64,000 nucleotides of DNA, from NCBI GenBank assembly GCA_004556655.1, contig SFGF01000005.1, forward strand, positions 10,057 to 74,056, read 5' to 3'. The notes beneath the pieces were generated by a model. That model was given only the letters and a program-made list of their open reading frames with translations, had not been told where the DNA came from and did no database searches. Positions 1-9,240 of the stretch are shown here, in pieces (within the stretch, counting starts at the first letter, position 1; each line of letters opens with the position of its first letter). A program made the translations under genes and the position numbers. Source of the stretch: Lachnospiraceae bacterium. Its GTDB lineage: Bacteria; Bacillota; Clostridia; Lachnospirales; Lachnospiraceae.

Positions 1-607
1 ATGTAATAGGGATAAACTTAACCCCGCATCCTTTCTTCTCATATATAACAGAAATCAAAACATTAGACAAATTATAATTTTCAGGAATAAGTCCAATATA
101 TTTTTTCAAAGTATTTGTTTTCATCAAACGAAATGGTGTATTTGCATCCGTAACTGTAACCCCAAAGCATATTCTGATTACATATTTTAATACTTTCGTC
201 ACAAATACTCTGGATATTCCATCTTCCCTTTTATTCCTGTGACCAATGACCATATCATATTCCTGTCTCTGGTTCCAAAACTGTTCAAACTCTTCCGGCA
301 GCGTCTGCCCATCTGAATCTGTCTGGAAAATATAATCTGCTTTCTGCTGAATAGCATATTGATAACCATACAAAATGGTTGCACCATGTCCGCTGTTTGG
401 CTTTGTCAGTACTGTAACCATCGGATATTCTTTGGCAAACCCTGAAATGATTGAAAGTGTATGATCTTTGCTTCCGTCATCAATGATGATCATTCTGGAT
501 TTCCCACCGCCATTGTACTTCTCAATGATCGGATACCAGGCTTCCATAACTTTCTGAATCGTTTCTTCCTCATTGTATGCCGGAATTACTATATATAAAC
601 TGTCCAT
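1..607 (-). CDS. Glycosyltransferase family 2 (partial, C-terminus beyond window)
   Basis: The reading frame is open from an ATG at 607 to the window edge, giving about 202 residues of the N-terminal half of a GT2 (GT-A fold) enzyme. The N-terminus MDSLYIVIPAYNEEE is the usual family-2 opening. IIIDDGSKD and FQTDSDGQ carry the nucleotide-sugar/metal-binding aspartates. The general layout is that of dolichol/polyprenyl-phosphate mannosyltransferase-like enzymes, which load a sugar onto a lipid carrier at the cytoplasmic face. The start at 607 has a GAGGGA ribosome site; an in-frame ATG at 619 has a weaker one. It is the last visible gene of the surface-polymer operon, so a role in modifying that polymer is inferred. 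The sugar donor cannot be read from the fragment. Confidence 0.85.
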   Translation of the reverse strand, partial: MDSLYIVIPAYNEEETIQKVMEAWYPIIEKYNGGGKSRMIIIDDGSKDHTLSIISGFAKEYPMVTVLTKPNSGHGATILYGYQYAIQQKADYIFQTDSDGQTLPEEFEQFWNQRQEYDMVIGHRNKREDGISRVFVTKVLKYVIRICFGVTVTDANTPFRLMKTNTLKKYIGLIPENYNLSNVLISVIYEKKGCGVKFIPIT

Positions 608-645
608 CGATTCCCTCATTTCTTATATTCCAGCCATAGATACTT

Positions 646-1890
646 TCACCTTACCCACGCTCTCAGATATTCCCCGCTGCAGGCACCCTGGTGCGGATTA
701 AACTTTTCATTGAACGTTTTATATTTTTCTCTGTATTTTTCCACAATCTCCGGCAAATTTCCCATGTTTTTCAACAATTCTTCCTGGGTTTTTACCACCG
801 GTCCCGGAAGCATGTGGATATCAAAGTAAAAATCTCTCATCTCATTTTTATAAGCATCATAATCATACATATAAAAAAGAATCGGTCTTTCCAGTATGCC
901 ATAATCAAAAAACACACTGGAATAATCCGTAATCAACACATCAGATACCAGATACAAATCATTCACATCATCCAGATCCGATACATTCTTTATAAATCCA
1001 TCATATTCATCAAAATCAAACAGATTACTGATAAAATAATGAGCCCGAAACAATACTATATATTCTTCACCAAGCCGTTTTTTCCATTCGTGAAAATCCA
1101 CCTGCAGCTGATATCGGTAACCCTCTCCTGGCACATGCTGATTTTCCCTCCATGTAGGAGCATAAAGAATCACCTTTTTCCCCTCAGGAATCCCCAGTTT
1201 TTTTCGAAGTACGGATATCTCCTCTTCTGTCACCAGGTACAGCCTGTCATTTCTCGGGTAACCTTTTTCAAGAAAAATGTTTTCTTTTCCAAGTGATTTC
1301 AAATGAAAAGCAGAAATCATTTTTTCTGTATAAAAAGGTGAAGGCGATGGCATACGGGTGAATTTTTTTGCTTCTCCGAGATAATTCTCTCTCACTTCAT
1401 TCAGATTTCCTTTATTTTCTGCATAATACTCCAGATCATATCCCAGTTTTTTTAGTGGTGTACCGTGCCAGCACTGAATATATTCCTGCTCCTTCTTTGG
1501 TACTACTTCTCTCGGCAGCCTGGAATTCGTAATCCAATACGCAGCCTGGGCATAGGCCTGATAATATTCTTTCTTCCGATATTCCACAACCCGGGTATTT
1601 TCATCCTGTTCGAGAAACCGGTATTCTTCCGGATTTCGAAATGCCCAGACTTTTTTCCATGATGCATAATAGGGATCCTGCAGCATTGCCTGATAAAGTG
1701 CCTTTGGACTGCAGGCATACTTTTTTCCCATAAATGCTTCAAATACCACAGTATGGGGCTGCACTTGTCTGACTGCCCCATACTGATGTCTGTACTTTTC
1801 TGTTTTTACTTTATAATACAGTTTCAGACTCCACTTTTTCGTCCAGGGAGTCATACTGCACAACTTCCCCATCCATTTCCAGATATTCAT
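646..1890 (-). CDS. CDP-glycerol:poly(glycerophosphate) glycerophosphotransferase-like protein (TagB/TagF family)
   Basis: This 414-residue protein belongs to the Glyphos_transf family (TagB/TagF/TarL), which moves polyol-phosphate from a CDP-polyol onto a lipid-linked teichoic-acid acceptor on the inner membrane face. Family motifs are visible: QCWHGTPLKKLG near residue 140, APTWRENQ near 240 and ITDYSSVFFDYG near 316. The histidine and aspartate in the first and last are the usual catalytic/binding residues. The N-terminal 50 residues are basic and aromatic-rich and resemble the membrane-associating region of TagF. It is one of three paralogues in the operon (also 3420-4814 and 5294-6520) and lies just downstream of the exporter ATPase. 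Priming or polymerase activity, and glycerol versus ribitol substrate, cannot be told from sequence. Confidence 0.9.
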   Translation of the reverse strand: MNIWKWMGKLCSMTPWTKKWSLKLYYKVKTEKYRHQYGAVRQVQPHTVVFEAFMGKKYACSPKALYQAMLQDPYYASWKKVWAFRNPEEYRFLEQDENTRVVEYRKKEYYQAYAQAAYWITNSRLPREVVPKKEQEYIQCWHGTPLKKLGYDLEYYAENKGNLNEVRENYLGEAKKFTRMPSPSPFYTEKMISAFHLKSLGKENIFLEKGYPRNDRLYLVTEEEISVLRKKLGIPEGKKVILYAPTWRENQHVPGEGYRYQLQVDFHEWKKRLGEEYIVLFRAHYFISNLFDFDEYDGFIKNVSDLDDVNDLYLVSDVLITDYSSVFFDYGILERPILFYMYDYDAYKNEMRDFYFDIHMLPGPVVKTQEELLKNMGNLPEIVEKYREKYKTFNEKFNPHQGACSGEYLRAWVR

Positions 1891-1908
1891 TGCTCTCTCC
1901 TATAAAAA

Positions 1909-2640
1909 TCAGGACATAAATTCATTATAGGCTTCCAGAACTGTCTTTGTATCCCCCTGCATCCGTACTTCTCCTTCATGAAGCCACAAAAGACTGGTAC
2001 AAAGTTTTTCCAGTGTTTCCGTACTGTGGGAGACGATTACAACTGTACGATTCTCATCCATAATCAGCTCTTTCATTTTCTTATAACTTTTTTTCTTGAA
2101 CTTGGCATCTCCTACGCTGAGCACTTCATCAATCAACATAATATCCGTTTCAAGAACTGCTGTAATGGAAAAAGCCAGTTTAGAATACATACCGCTGGAA
2201 TACGTCTTCACCGGCATATCAATAAACTTACCCAGGTTTGCAAATTCAATGATTTCATCCATCTTATCCCGAACCTGCTGCTCCGAAAATCCAAGAAGCA
2301 TACCGGACAAAATGATGTTTTCACGTCCGCTTAACTGCTTCTGAAATCCCACACCGATTGACAAAAGAGAGACCGAATCGGATTCCAGTTCAATACTGCC
2401 GGAATCCGCCGAAAAAATACCGGCAATGGCACGCAGCAGAGTGGACTTGCCACTACCGTTCTTTCCAACGATTCCCAGAATTTCTCCCTTTTTCACCTCA
2501 AAAGAAATCCCTTTCAGTGCTTCATACACTTCCAGCTTACTTTTTTTTAAATGGAAAAAACTTTTCCGAAGAGAAAGAGATTTTACACATTTATAAGTAA
2601 TTTTTAAATCCTTTACTTCTATCGCATTTTCCGGTTTCAT
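1909..2640 (-). CDS. ABC transporter ATP-binding protein, teichoic acid/polysaccharide export (TagH/Wzt type)
   Basis: This 243-residue nucleotide-binding domain has Walker A GKNGSGKST near residues 59-67, an ABC signature YSSGM near 146 and Walker B IMLIDEVLSVGD near 165. The N-terminal YEALKGISFEVKKGE and the truncated YSSGM signature are typical of ATPases that power export of finished wall polymers (TagH, Wzt). There is no C-terminal carbohydrate-binding extension of the Wzt O-antigen type. The ATG directly follows the TAG stop of the permease gene, so the two are translationally coupled and surely form one exporter. Confidence 0.93.
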   Translation of the reverse strand: MKPENAIEVKDLKITYKCVKSLSLRKSFFHLKKSKLEVYEALKGISFEVKKGEILGIVGKNGSGKSTLLRAIAGIFSADSGSIELESDSVSLLSIGVGFQKQLSGRENIILSGMLLGFSEQQVRDKMDEIIEFANLGKFIDMPVKTYSSGMYSKLAFSITAVLETDIMLIDEVLSVGDAKFKKKSYKKMKELIMDENRTVVIVSHSTETLEKLCTSLLWLHEGEVRMQGDTKTVLEAYNEFMS

Positions 2641-3423
2641 CTAAATCACCTTTACATAATGATTCTCATTTTTATAAATAGTTACAATTCCAATGGCAGA
2701 CAAACCAAGTCCCACCACAAACCAAAATAAAATCAATCGTCTGTGTGGAGTAGTGGAATAAACCAGAGCCTGTCTGCAGGCATCAATCAGAAATCCGACA
2801 GGATTTACCTTCAACAGCAATGTGGCGATAGCCTTATCTACCCGATCTGTGATCACATAAAAGATACCGGACATATAGAAAAGAATACGAAGCCCCACAT
2901 TAGTAATATTCTTCAGATCATCCATAAACACCCCGAAATGTGCCAGAATAGCACTGACGCCAAACGTGATCAGGATCAGATCAACCAGAATCGGTATCAC
3001 ATAAATTACATTCCAGGTTACCGGTACCCGCGACCAGATCATCATCACGATCACAATTCCAAAGGAAATCAGCATCTTAAAAAGATTTTGTCCCAACAGA
3101 ATCAAGATCAGAAAATATTTGGGAATATATACTTTTGTAACAACAGCCCGGTTAGCCGCCACAATCCGTACACTGCCGGATACGGTTTTATTAAACAGAT
3201 TCCACATGGATAATCCTACAAACACAAAAACATGGAAATACTCTTTTTTCTGTCCGAAAATAACCATAAAGATAAACCAGTAAACCAACATAAATAAAAT
3301 CGGATCCAGAATCCACCACAGCCAGCTCAAATGTGAGCTGGCCACTTCGGATTTCAGTCCCGATTTTGTTGCATATTTTGTATATGGCAGATACCGCCGC
3401 ATATCCTTGATAAATCGCTTCAT
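2641..3423 (-). CDS. ABC-2 type permease, polyol-phosphate/polysaccharide exporter (TagG/Wzm type)
   Basis: The product is a 260-residue integral membrane protein with about six hydrophobic segments. The cytosolic N-terminus ends before the first segment at LSWLWWILDPILFMLVYWF, the characteristic entry of TagG/Wzm permeases. It partners the ATPase at 1909-2640 to flip undecaprenyl-linked polymer across the membrane. Its ATG overlaps the stop of the upstream glycerophosphotransferase gene by four bases (ATGA), and its own stop abuts the ATPase start. This tight coupling of polymerase, permease and ATPase argues that the polymer made here is the one exported here. Confidence 0.92.
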   Translation of the reverse strand: MKRFIKDMRRYLPYTKYATKSGLKSEVASSHLSWLWWILDPILFMLVYWFIFMVIFGQKKEYFHVFVFVGLSMWNLFNKTVSGSVRIVAANRAVVTKVYIPKYFLILILLGQNLFKMLISFGIVIVMMIWSRVPVTWNVIYVIPILVDLILITFGVSAILAHFGVFMDDLKNITNVGLRILFYMSGIFYVITDRVDKAIATLLLKVNPVGFLIDACRQALVYSTTPHRRLILFWFVVGLGLSAIGIVTIYKNENHYVKVI

Positions 3424-4814
3424 AGCTCTCCTCCGGGATTTTCTTCTTCTGATTTTTCGCGTTTCGGCGGGAAAACCAGTTCACGAGGCTGTGCCTCGGA
3501 AGTTACCTTTACCTCTGGAAAAACCGTTGCCACAAAACGGGCACTGGCCTGTCCATCCTCCATATGACTGAAAGTTTCGTTGAATTCTCTGTATTTTTCA
3601 TCATATACAAAATTCTCAATACTGTCCCGAATCGCATCCGGCAATTCTTCTTCTTCCGTGATAATTCTTCCCGGCAGTTTATCAATTCCAAAATAGAATC
3701 CACGGATGCTGTCCTTATAATCATCCAGATCGTACATATAAAACAGCATAGGTTTTTTCAGAATACCATAATCGAAAAATACGCTGGAATAATCGGTAAT
3801 CAGAAGATCCGCAATCAGATACAGATGATTAATATCATCATAATTGGATACATTGTAAATAAAACCTTCAAAATCATCAAAGGAAAAATGACTTGCTACC
3901 AGATAATGAACCCGGAACAAAATCACATATTCATCTCCCAGTTCTCTGCGCAGCCGTTCAAAATCCACGTTCAGATCATAAGTAAACCCTACCCCCGCCT
4001 CATGTTGGTTGTCCCTCCAGGTAGGTGCATACAGGATTACTTTTTTGTCTTCCGGAATTCCGATATATTCTTTGATTTTCCGAATATCTTCCGTGTGATA
4101 ATTCAGGAGCAAATCATTTCTTGGGTATCCCACTTCCATCACTTTATCTTCCATCCCGCTCTCTTTCAGATTCCATGCAGAGATAAATTTCTCGCTGGCA
4201 AACTGGGACGGTGAAAGAATATACGTAAACTTTTTCGCATCCATATCATATTTACTACGGATATCCGCAATAGAATCAATTGCATTTTCCGAAGTTTCCA
4301 GATCATATCCAAGCCGTTTCAGCGGCGTACCATGCCAACACTGCACATACACCTGCTCCGGCTTCGGCCATACATGATCAGGAACACGATAGTTCGTGAT
4401 CCAGTACTTCGCCTGAGCCAATTTGCGTTCGTATACTCTGGCAGTTTGTCTGACCACTTTTGTATTTGGATTTTCCTCAAGGAACTTGTGCTTCTTTGCA
4501 TTCTTAAATGCCCAGATAAACTGCCAGTCAGAAAACTCTTCATGAGAAATCATATATTCATACACAGCCTTGGGACTGCATCCATATGTTTTTCCATTGA
4601 ATGAGTTGAACACTACTGTTTTTTCATCCGGAGTTGCTCCATGAGATCTCCACCAGTAATAAATTCTTCTTTTTGTATATAGGATTCTTTTCCATACTTT
4701 CCGAAAATGCGGATGTTCCTTACTGTACTGACCAATTGCCTTTTTGATCGGCTGCTTGATATACTTACGGATTAATTTACGCCATTTACGTTTAATTTTC
4801 CGGGTAATCTTCAT
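3420..4814 (-). CDS. CDP-glycerol glycerophosphotransferase-like protein (TagF family), second paralogue
   Basis: The 464-residue protein has the same architecture as the product of 646-1890, with QCWHGTPLKRLG near residue 153, APTWRDNQ near 251 and ITDYSSVFFDYG near 325. It differs in a highly basic N-terminus (many Lys/Arg in the first 50 residues) that could dock it on anionic lipid, and in a charged C-terminal tail rich in Glu and Lys after residue 440. It lies directly upstream of the permease gene and overlaps it by four bases, a common position for the main-chain polymerase. That assignment is an inference. The start has an AGGGAGAG ribosome site. Confidence 0.9.
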   Translation of the reverse strand: MKITRKIKRKWRKLIRKYIKQPIKKAIGQYSKEHPHFRKVWKRILYTKRRIYYWWRSHGATPDEKTVVFNSFNGKTYGCSPKAVYEYMISHEEFSDWQFIWAFKNAKKHKFLEENPNTKVVRQTARVYERKLAQAKYWITNYRVPDHVWPKPEQVYVQCWHGTPLKRLGYDLETSENAIDSIADIRSKYDMDAKKFTYILSPSQFASEKFISAWNLKESGMEDKVMEVGYPRNDLLLNYHTEDIRKIKEYIGIPEDKKVILYAPTWRDNQHEAGVGFTYDLNVDFERLRRELGDEYVILFRVHYLVASHFSFDDFEGFIYNVSNYDDINHLYLIADLLITDYSSVFFDYGILKKPMLFYMYDLDDYKDSIRGFYFGIDKLPGRIITEEEELPDAIRDSIENFVYDEKYREFNETFSHMEDGQASARFVATVFPEVKVTSEAQPRELVFPPKREKSEEENPGGEL

Positions 4815-4860
4815 TACAACGCTCTCCCTAAGTACCTGTTCAATATACTTTTATCTTTTT

Positions 4861-5253
4861 CTACTTTTTTCCCAGATCTTTTTTTATCTGAGTGGTAGAA
4901 ATCTCAGGTGTTCTTGGCAGATACACCACATCACAGTATTCTTTCAGGAAATCAAACTTTCCTTCCCAGTCATCTCCAATTACGAAAGTATCAATCTTAA
5001 ATTCTTTAACGTCAGAGATTTTCTGTTCCCAGGATTCTTCCGGGATTACCAGGTCTACATATCGGATTGCTTCCAAAAGGCTTTTTCTCTCTTCATAGGA
5101 AAAATAGCACTTTTTCTGCTTTTCATTCCAGTTAAACTCATCCGTAGACAGTGCTACGATCAGATAATCGCCCAATGCCTTTGCGCGCTGTAAAAGCTTT
5201 ACATGTCCATAATGAAGCAAATCATAAGTTCCATATGTGATTACTTTTCTCAT
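4861..5253 (-). CDS. tagD: Glycerol-3-phosphate cytidylyltransferase TagD
   Basis: This 130-residue enzyme makes CDP-glycerol from CTP and glycerol-3-phosphate, the activated donor for the neighbouring glycerophosphotransferases. The length is right for TagD/TarD. The N-terminal [17 protein letters not shown] carries the HxGH nucleotidyltransferase signature at residues 14-17, and [11 protein letters not shown] near the C-terminus is the second family signature (RTxxISTT). The near-complete match to TagD rather than to ethanolamine- or FMN-type cytidylyltransferases makes the substrate fairly safe. Its presence supports a glycerol-phosphate component in the operon's polymer. Confidence 0.96.
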   Translation of the reverse strand: MRKVITYGTYDLLHYGHVKLLQRAKALGDYLIVALSTDEFNWNEKQKKCYFSYEERKSLLEAIRYVDLVIPEESWEQKISDVKEFKIDTFVIGDDWEGKFDFLKEYCDVVYLPRTPEISTTQIKKDLGKK

Positions 5254-5293
5254 GTCTCTCTCCTGTTTTCTTTTTCATTTTCTTCCCTGTTAC

Positions 5294-6520
5294 CTATTTT
5301 TTATCTGTATTTAACATTTTTCTTATGTGATCACAGATTGCTTTGCAGCAGGGTGCCTGTATTTCGTTGAAAAAATGATTCGTCTCTTTTCTCAGCTGTT
5401 CATAGCTGTCATGATTATACAACAAGTCATATATAGAATTCAAGAACTCACTGAAAGTTTTTGGCTTTGGTCCCGGAGTTACCTTATCATAATCAAAATT
5501 CAGCCCCCGATCTTTCAGATATTCTTCCCTGTCATACGGTAAAAAGACAACCGGTTTCTCTGTAAGCAGATAATCAATGTAAATACTGGAATAATCCGTG
5601 ATCAAAAGATCAAATATATTCAAAATCTCCATAATATCATCTGCCCGATCTTCATTCAAAAAACGGATCCTGCTGCCTGGTTTATCCAGCTCTTTCAACC
5701 ACTCACATCCGGTCGTATCATAAAGATGCATGCGGATACAGAGAAAAATCTTATTTGTTTCCAGAAAGGTCAAAAGATGTTTTATGGATCTCTCTCTTTC
5801 TTTACTTATAGCTTCAAACTCTGAAAAAGGGAACAGTTTTGTAGGCTCGTGATCCCGGAAGGTAGGCGCATAAAGGATAAATTTATCAGAGTGTTGGATT
5901 ACCGTTTCTTCTTCTTCATATCTATCCGAAAGCACATGGGATGCAACTTGCTGCACAAACAACAGGTCATTTCTCGGCTGCCCCCATACTTTCACTCTCT
6001 CCGGATCCACCAGAAAGCTTCTGCTCATGACAGGAATCATTTCTTTCGCAGTAGTAACCACCGCCTCATAATTATCCGCAAACAAATACTTATAATATTT
6101 TCTGGTAAACCACGACAGATTTCCCTGTTCCATCCCGATCGTTTTCAATGGAACCCCATGCCACAGATTAATGATCTTATACTTTTTCCGGAACCCCACA
6201 CCGTAAAGCGGAGGAGCTGTAGAGGTAAACCATACCTTGCAGGTCAACACTTTTCGAATCCCTTCAAATGAATTGGTCTCTATGAAATATTCTTTTCCAT
6301 ACTTATCTTCCAATTCTTTCCTCTTTTTTTCATCATTCATCACATAATAAGGATGAATATCAGGACAATGCTCTTTCACATACAAAAAAAGATAGCTGGA
6401 ATTATAGTTAAATGTCCGGTTATGGACAGAAGAAAACACCCAACATTCCGGTGAGGGTTCTCCCCGGAATGTCAGGCGTACACACATTGTTTTTATCAAA
6501 CTGATGACTTTATTTAACAT
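5294..6520 (-). CDS. CDP-glycerol glycerophosphotransferase-like protein, third divergent paralogue
   Basis: This 408-residue member of the TagB/TagF family is more divergent than the other two. It has NLWHGVPLKTIG near residue 115 in place of QCWHGTPLKxLG, APTFRDHE near 216 and ITDYSSIYIDYL near 307. Its N-terminal half includes PYYVMNDEKK and WFTSTAPPLYGVGF, as in TagB-like transferases and related proteins of capsule loci. The gene overlaps the 3' end of glf by seven bases. A priming or branching role distinct from the two closer paralogues is plausible but unproven. Confidence 0.88.
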   Translation of the reverse strand: MLNKVISLIKTMCVRLTFRGEPSPECWVFSSVHNRTFNYNSSYLFLYVKEHCPDIHPYYVMNDEKKRKELEDKYGKEYFIETNSFEGIRKVLTCKVWFTSTAPPLYGVGFRKKYKIINLWHGVPLKTIGMEQGNLSWFTRKYYKYLFADNYEAVVTTAKEMIPVMSRSFLVDPERVKVWGQPRNDLLFVQQVASHVLSDRYEEEETVIQHSDKFILYAPTFRDHEPTKLFPFSEFEAISKERERSIKHLLTFLETNKIFLCIRMHLYDTTGCEWLKELDKPGSRIRFLNEDRADDIMEILNIFDLLITDYSSIYIDYLLTEKPVVFLPYDREEYLKDRGLNFDYDKVTPGPKPKTFSEFLNSIYDLLYNHDSYEQLRKETNHFFNEIQAPCCKAICDHIRKMLNTDKK

Positions 6521-7614
6521 AACTCTTTCTCGCTCATTCTCAGTACCGAATCAATTACCGCATCCATATCATAATACTTGTATTCGCCCAGACGTCCGCC
6601 GAATATAACTTTTGTTTCTTCCTCAGCTAATTTTTTATATTCCTGATACAGCTTGCTGTTCTTTTCATCATTGACAGGATAATATGGTTCATCTCCCACC
6701 TTCCACTCCGAACTGTATTCCCGGCTGATTACCGTCTTCGGTTGGTCACCGAATTCAAAAAACTTATGTTCAATAATCCTTGTCCATGGAGTTTCCCGAT
6801 CCGTATAATTGACTACCGCATTTCCCTGAAAATTCGGTTTGTCCAGCACTTCTGTCTCAAATCTCACGGAACGATATTCCAACGCACCCAGTTTATAGGC
6901 AAAATAGGCATCAATCGGTCCGGTGTAGATAATTTTTTCTGCCTGACCGTCCCAGAATTCTTTCTTTTCCAGATAGTCCGTATTCAGCTGTACCTCAACG
7001 CCTTCCAGAATCTTCTCGACCATTCTGGTATAACCGCCTATGGGAATCCCCTGATATCGTGCATTAAAATAGTTATTGTCAAACGTCAGGCGAACCGGCA
7101 GACGTTTGATGATAAAAGACGGAAGTTCGCGGCAGGAACGTCCCCACTGTTTCTCTGTATATCCCTTCACCAGCTTCTCATAAATATCCATTCCCACCAG
7201 ACTAATGGCCTGTTCTTCCAGATTGGATGGTTCTGTGATACCGGCTTCTTTTTTCTGTTCCTCTATTTTGGCTGCCGCTTCTTCCGGTGTCACAACGCCC
7301 CACATCTTATTAAAAGTATACATATTAAACGGAAGAGAATACAATTCCCCATGGTAATTGGCCACCGGAGAGTTGGTATAGCGATTAAATTCCGCAAACT
7401 GACTGATATATTCCCATACTTTTTTATTGTTCGTATGGAAAATATGTGCCCCATAGATATGAACATTGATTCCTTCTATCTCTTCCGTATAAACATTTCC
7501 ACCAATCTGTGGGCGTTTATCAATGACAAGAACTCTTTTTCCCGCTTTTTTTGCCTCGTGAGCAAAAATAGAACCGTAAAGCCCGGCACCCACTACCAGA
7601 TAATCGTACTGCAT
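6514..7614 (-). CDS. glf: UDP-galactopyranose mutase
   Basis: This 366-residue flavoenzyme interconverts UDP-galactopyranose and UDP-galactofuranose in the cytoplasm. The N-terminus MQYDYLVVGAGLYGSIFA has the FAD-binding GxGxxG fold, followed by VIDKRPQIGGNVYTE. IHIYGAHIFHT-type residues (VHIYGAHIFHTNN), EKQWGRSC and NARYQGIPIGGYT are hallmark Glf segments containing the substrate and flavin contacts. Length is typical. It predicts a galactofuranose residue in the exported polymer. It lies between the fused sugar transferase and the third glycerophosphotransferase, and overlaps the latter. Confidence 0.97.
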   Translation of the reverse strand: MQYDYLVVGAGLYGSIFAHEAKKAGKRVLVIDKRPQIGGNVYTEEIEGINVHIYGAHIFHTNNKKVWEYISQFAEFNRYTNSPVANYHGELYSLPFNMYTFNKMWGVVTPEEAAAKIEEQKKEAGITEPSNLEEQAISLVGMDIYEKLVKGYTEKQWGRSCRELPSFIIKRLPVRLTFDNNYFNARYQGIPIGGYTRMVEKILEGVEVQLNTDYLEKKEFWDGQAEKIIYTGPIDAYFAYKLGALEYRSVRFETEVLDKPNFQGNAVVNYTDRETPWTRIIEHKFFEFGDQPKTVISREYSSEWKVGDEPYYPVNDEKNSKLYQEYKKLAEEETKVIFGGRLGEYKYYDMDAVIDSVLRMSEKELC

Positions 7615-7626
7615 TGTTTGTCTCCT

Positions 7627-9240
7627 TTATATAATCCTCGCCAGCACCATACGGATACATGCAATGGGCTCTGCTGCCATAGCCTGACACGCCTGCATAA
7701 TATATTGTCCGTAACTGCCGGTTCGCAGATAGGCATAAGCCAACACGAGATGATGCCTCATCTTAATTTCTTTCACCTGCTTCTTACTAAGCTCCGGGAA
7801 AAACTGTTTCTTATACTCATACAGTTTGTTTTCCCCTTCCACCTTGCTGCCACTGCTGGAAAGTCCTTCCGTCTTTCTATGTACTATTGCTTTCACCTCA
7901 CAAACCGGAAGATAGCTGAATCTTCCTCCACAGGTAATCGCTTCTTTCATCAGATAGAATTCATCTCCCACATCGATGGGCGGAAAACCACCGATTGCTT
8001 CCAGATACTCCCGACGAAACATCAGTGTATCTGTACCTGTCATATGATACATCAAGTGACTGGCAAATAGATCTTTCGATGCTTTTTTATCGTATACGTA
8101 TTCTTCCTGACCACTGCCTGTCATCAGATACGTTCTGGATTTCAAATAATTCCTCACTCGTTTTTCTTCCAGTTTACCTTCTTCATTATACAATGACAAA
8201 TCAGTCATGGAGAAATCAGAATCCGCCCGCAGCATATGTCCGATCTGATTCTCAACTTTCTGAGGCATATATTTATCATCATCATCCAGAAAAGTGATAT
8301 ATTCTCCCGAAGCTGCCCATATACCTTTATTTCTTGACGCAGCCGAACCACAATTCTTTTCGTTTTTAATATATTTCAGAGGAATCGGACATTTTCTTTT
8401 CCATCCCTGTACAATATTCTCGACTTTTTGATTCCATTGGGGCTCCGCATTGTCATCCACCAGAACCACCTCAAGATTATTCCATGTCTGTGATACCAAA
8501 CTTGCAAGTGCATGTTTTAGTTCTTTCTCTCGTTGATGTGTCGCAATAACCACTGATACAAGAGGCTGTCTGTTCCTGGTTCTCTCCGAATAATCCCATT
8601 GCAGTTTTTCAATATCTGAACCTTCTTCCTCAATGCCCATGGCACCGGTTCCGCCTTCCTGTACACCATCGCGTTTCAACACAGACACAATTGTTAATAA
8701 GATGCACCGAATATCCATCCACAGTCCCTGATGCTCCACATAATATCCATCCAGCTTTGCTTTTTCTTTAATGGATATTTCATCTCTTCCATGAATCTGC
8801 GCCCATCCTGTAAGACCGGGAAGTACATCATTTGCTCCATACCGATCTCTCTCTTCAATCAGGTTATATTGATTCCACAGAGCCGGACGAGGACCAACGA
8901 TACTCATATCACCTTTTAAAATATTGATAATCTGCGGCAATTCATCCAAACTGGTTTTTCTGAGAAAAGCACCTGATTTGGTAATATATTGTTCCGGATT
9001 CTTTAAAAGATGTGTAGGCATATCCTTCGGTGCATCCGTTCTCATCGTACGAAATTTCAATATTTCAAAATGTGACTTATGAATTCCCACTCTTGTCTGT
9101 TTAAAGAATACCGGTCCCGGAGAATCCAGCCGGATCCAAAGAGCGATCCCAGCCATAAAAGGAGCCAAAAGAATCGCTGCCGGTATAGTCAGAACATAAT
9201 CTAACATTTTTCTTGATTTATTGTCATTTTGCCTCTTCAT
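7627..9240 (-). CDS. Fusion of initiating sugar-1-phosphate transferase and GT2 glycosyltransferase
   Basis: This 537-residue protein joins two enzymes usually made separately. Residues 1 to about 200 are a bacterial sugar transferase of the polyprenyl-phosphate hexose/HexNAc-1-phosphate class: one N-terminal hydrophobic segment (YVLTIPAAILLAPFMAG), then LDSPGPVFFKQTRVG, LKFRTM, TSLDELPQ, SIVGPRPAL and LPGLTGWAQIHGR. After a charged linker (about 205-222), a GT2 domain begins with LVSVVIATHQREKELKHAL and has the metal site FLDDDDKYMP. Linking initiation to the first elongation step on the same lipid carrier would be the obvious benefit. The start overlaps the end of the acyltransferase gene. 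It is a single uninterrupted frame, so the fusion is real in this sequence. Confidence 0.93.
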   Translation of the reverse strand: MKRQNDNKSRKMLDYVLTIPAAILLAPFMAGIALWIRLDSPGPVFFKQTRVGIHKSHFEILKFRTMRTDAPKDMPTHLLKNPEQYITKSGAFLRKTSLDELPQIINILKGDMSIVGPRPALWNQYNLIEERDRYGANDVLPGLTGWAQIHGRDEISIKEKAKLDGYYVEHQGLWMDIRCILLTIVSVLKRDGVQEGGTGAMGIEEEGSDIEKLQWDYSERTRNRQPLVSVVIATHQREKELKHALASLVSQTWNNLEVVLVDDNAEPQWNQKVENIVQGWKRKCPIPLKYIKNEKNCGSAASRNKGIWAASGEYITFLDDDDKYMPQKVENQIGHMLRADSDFSMTDLSLYNEEGKLEEKRVRNYLKSRTYLMTGSGQEEYVYDKKASKDLFASHLMYHMTGTDTLMFRREYLEAIGGFPPIDVGDEFYLMKEAITCGGRFSYLPVCEVKAIVHRKTEGLSSSGSKVEGENKLYEYKKQFFPELSKKQVKEIKMRHHLVLAYAYLRTGSYGQYIMQACQAMAAEPIACIRMVLARII

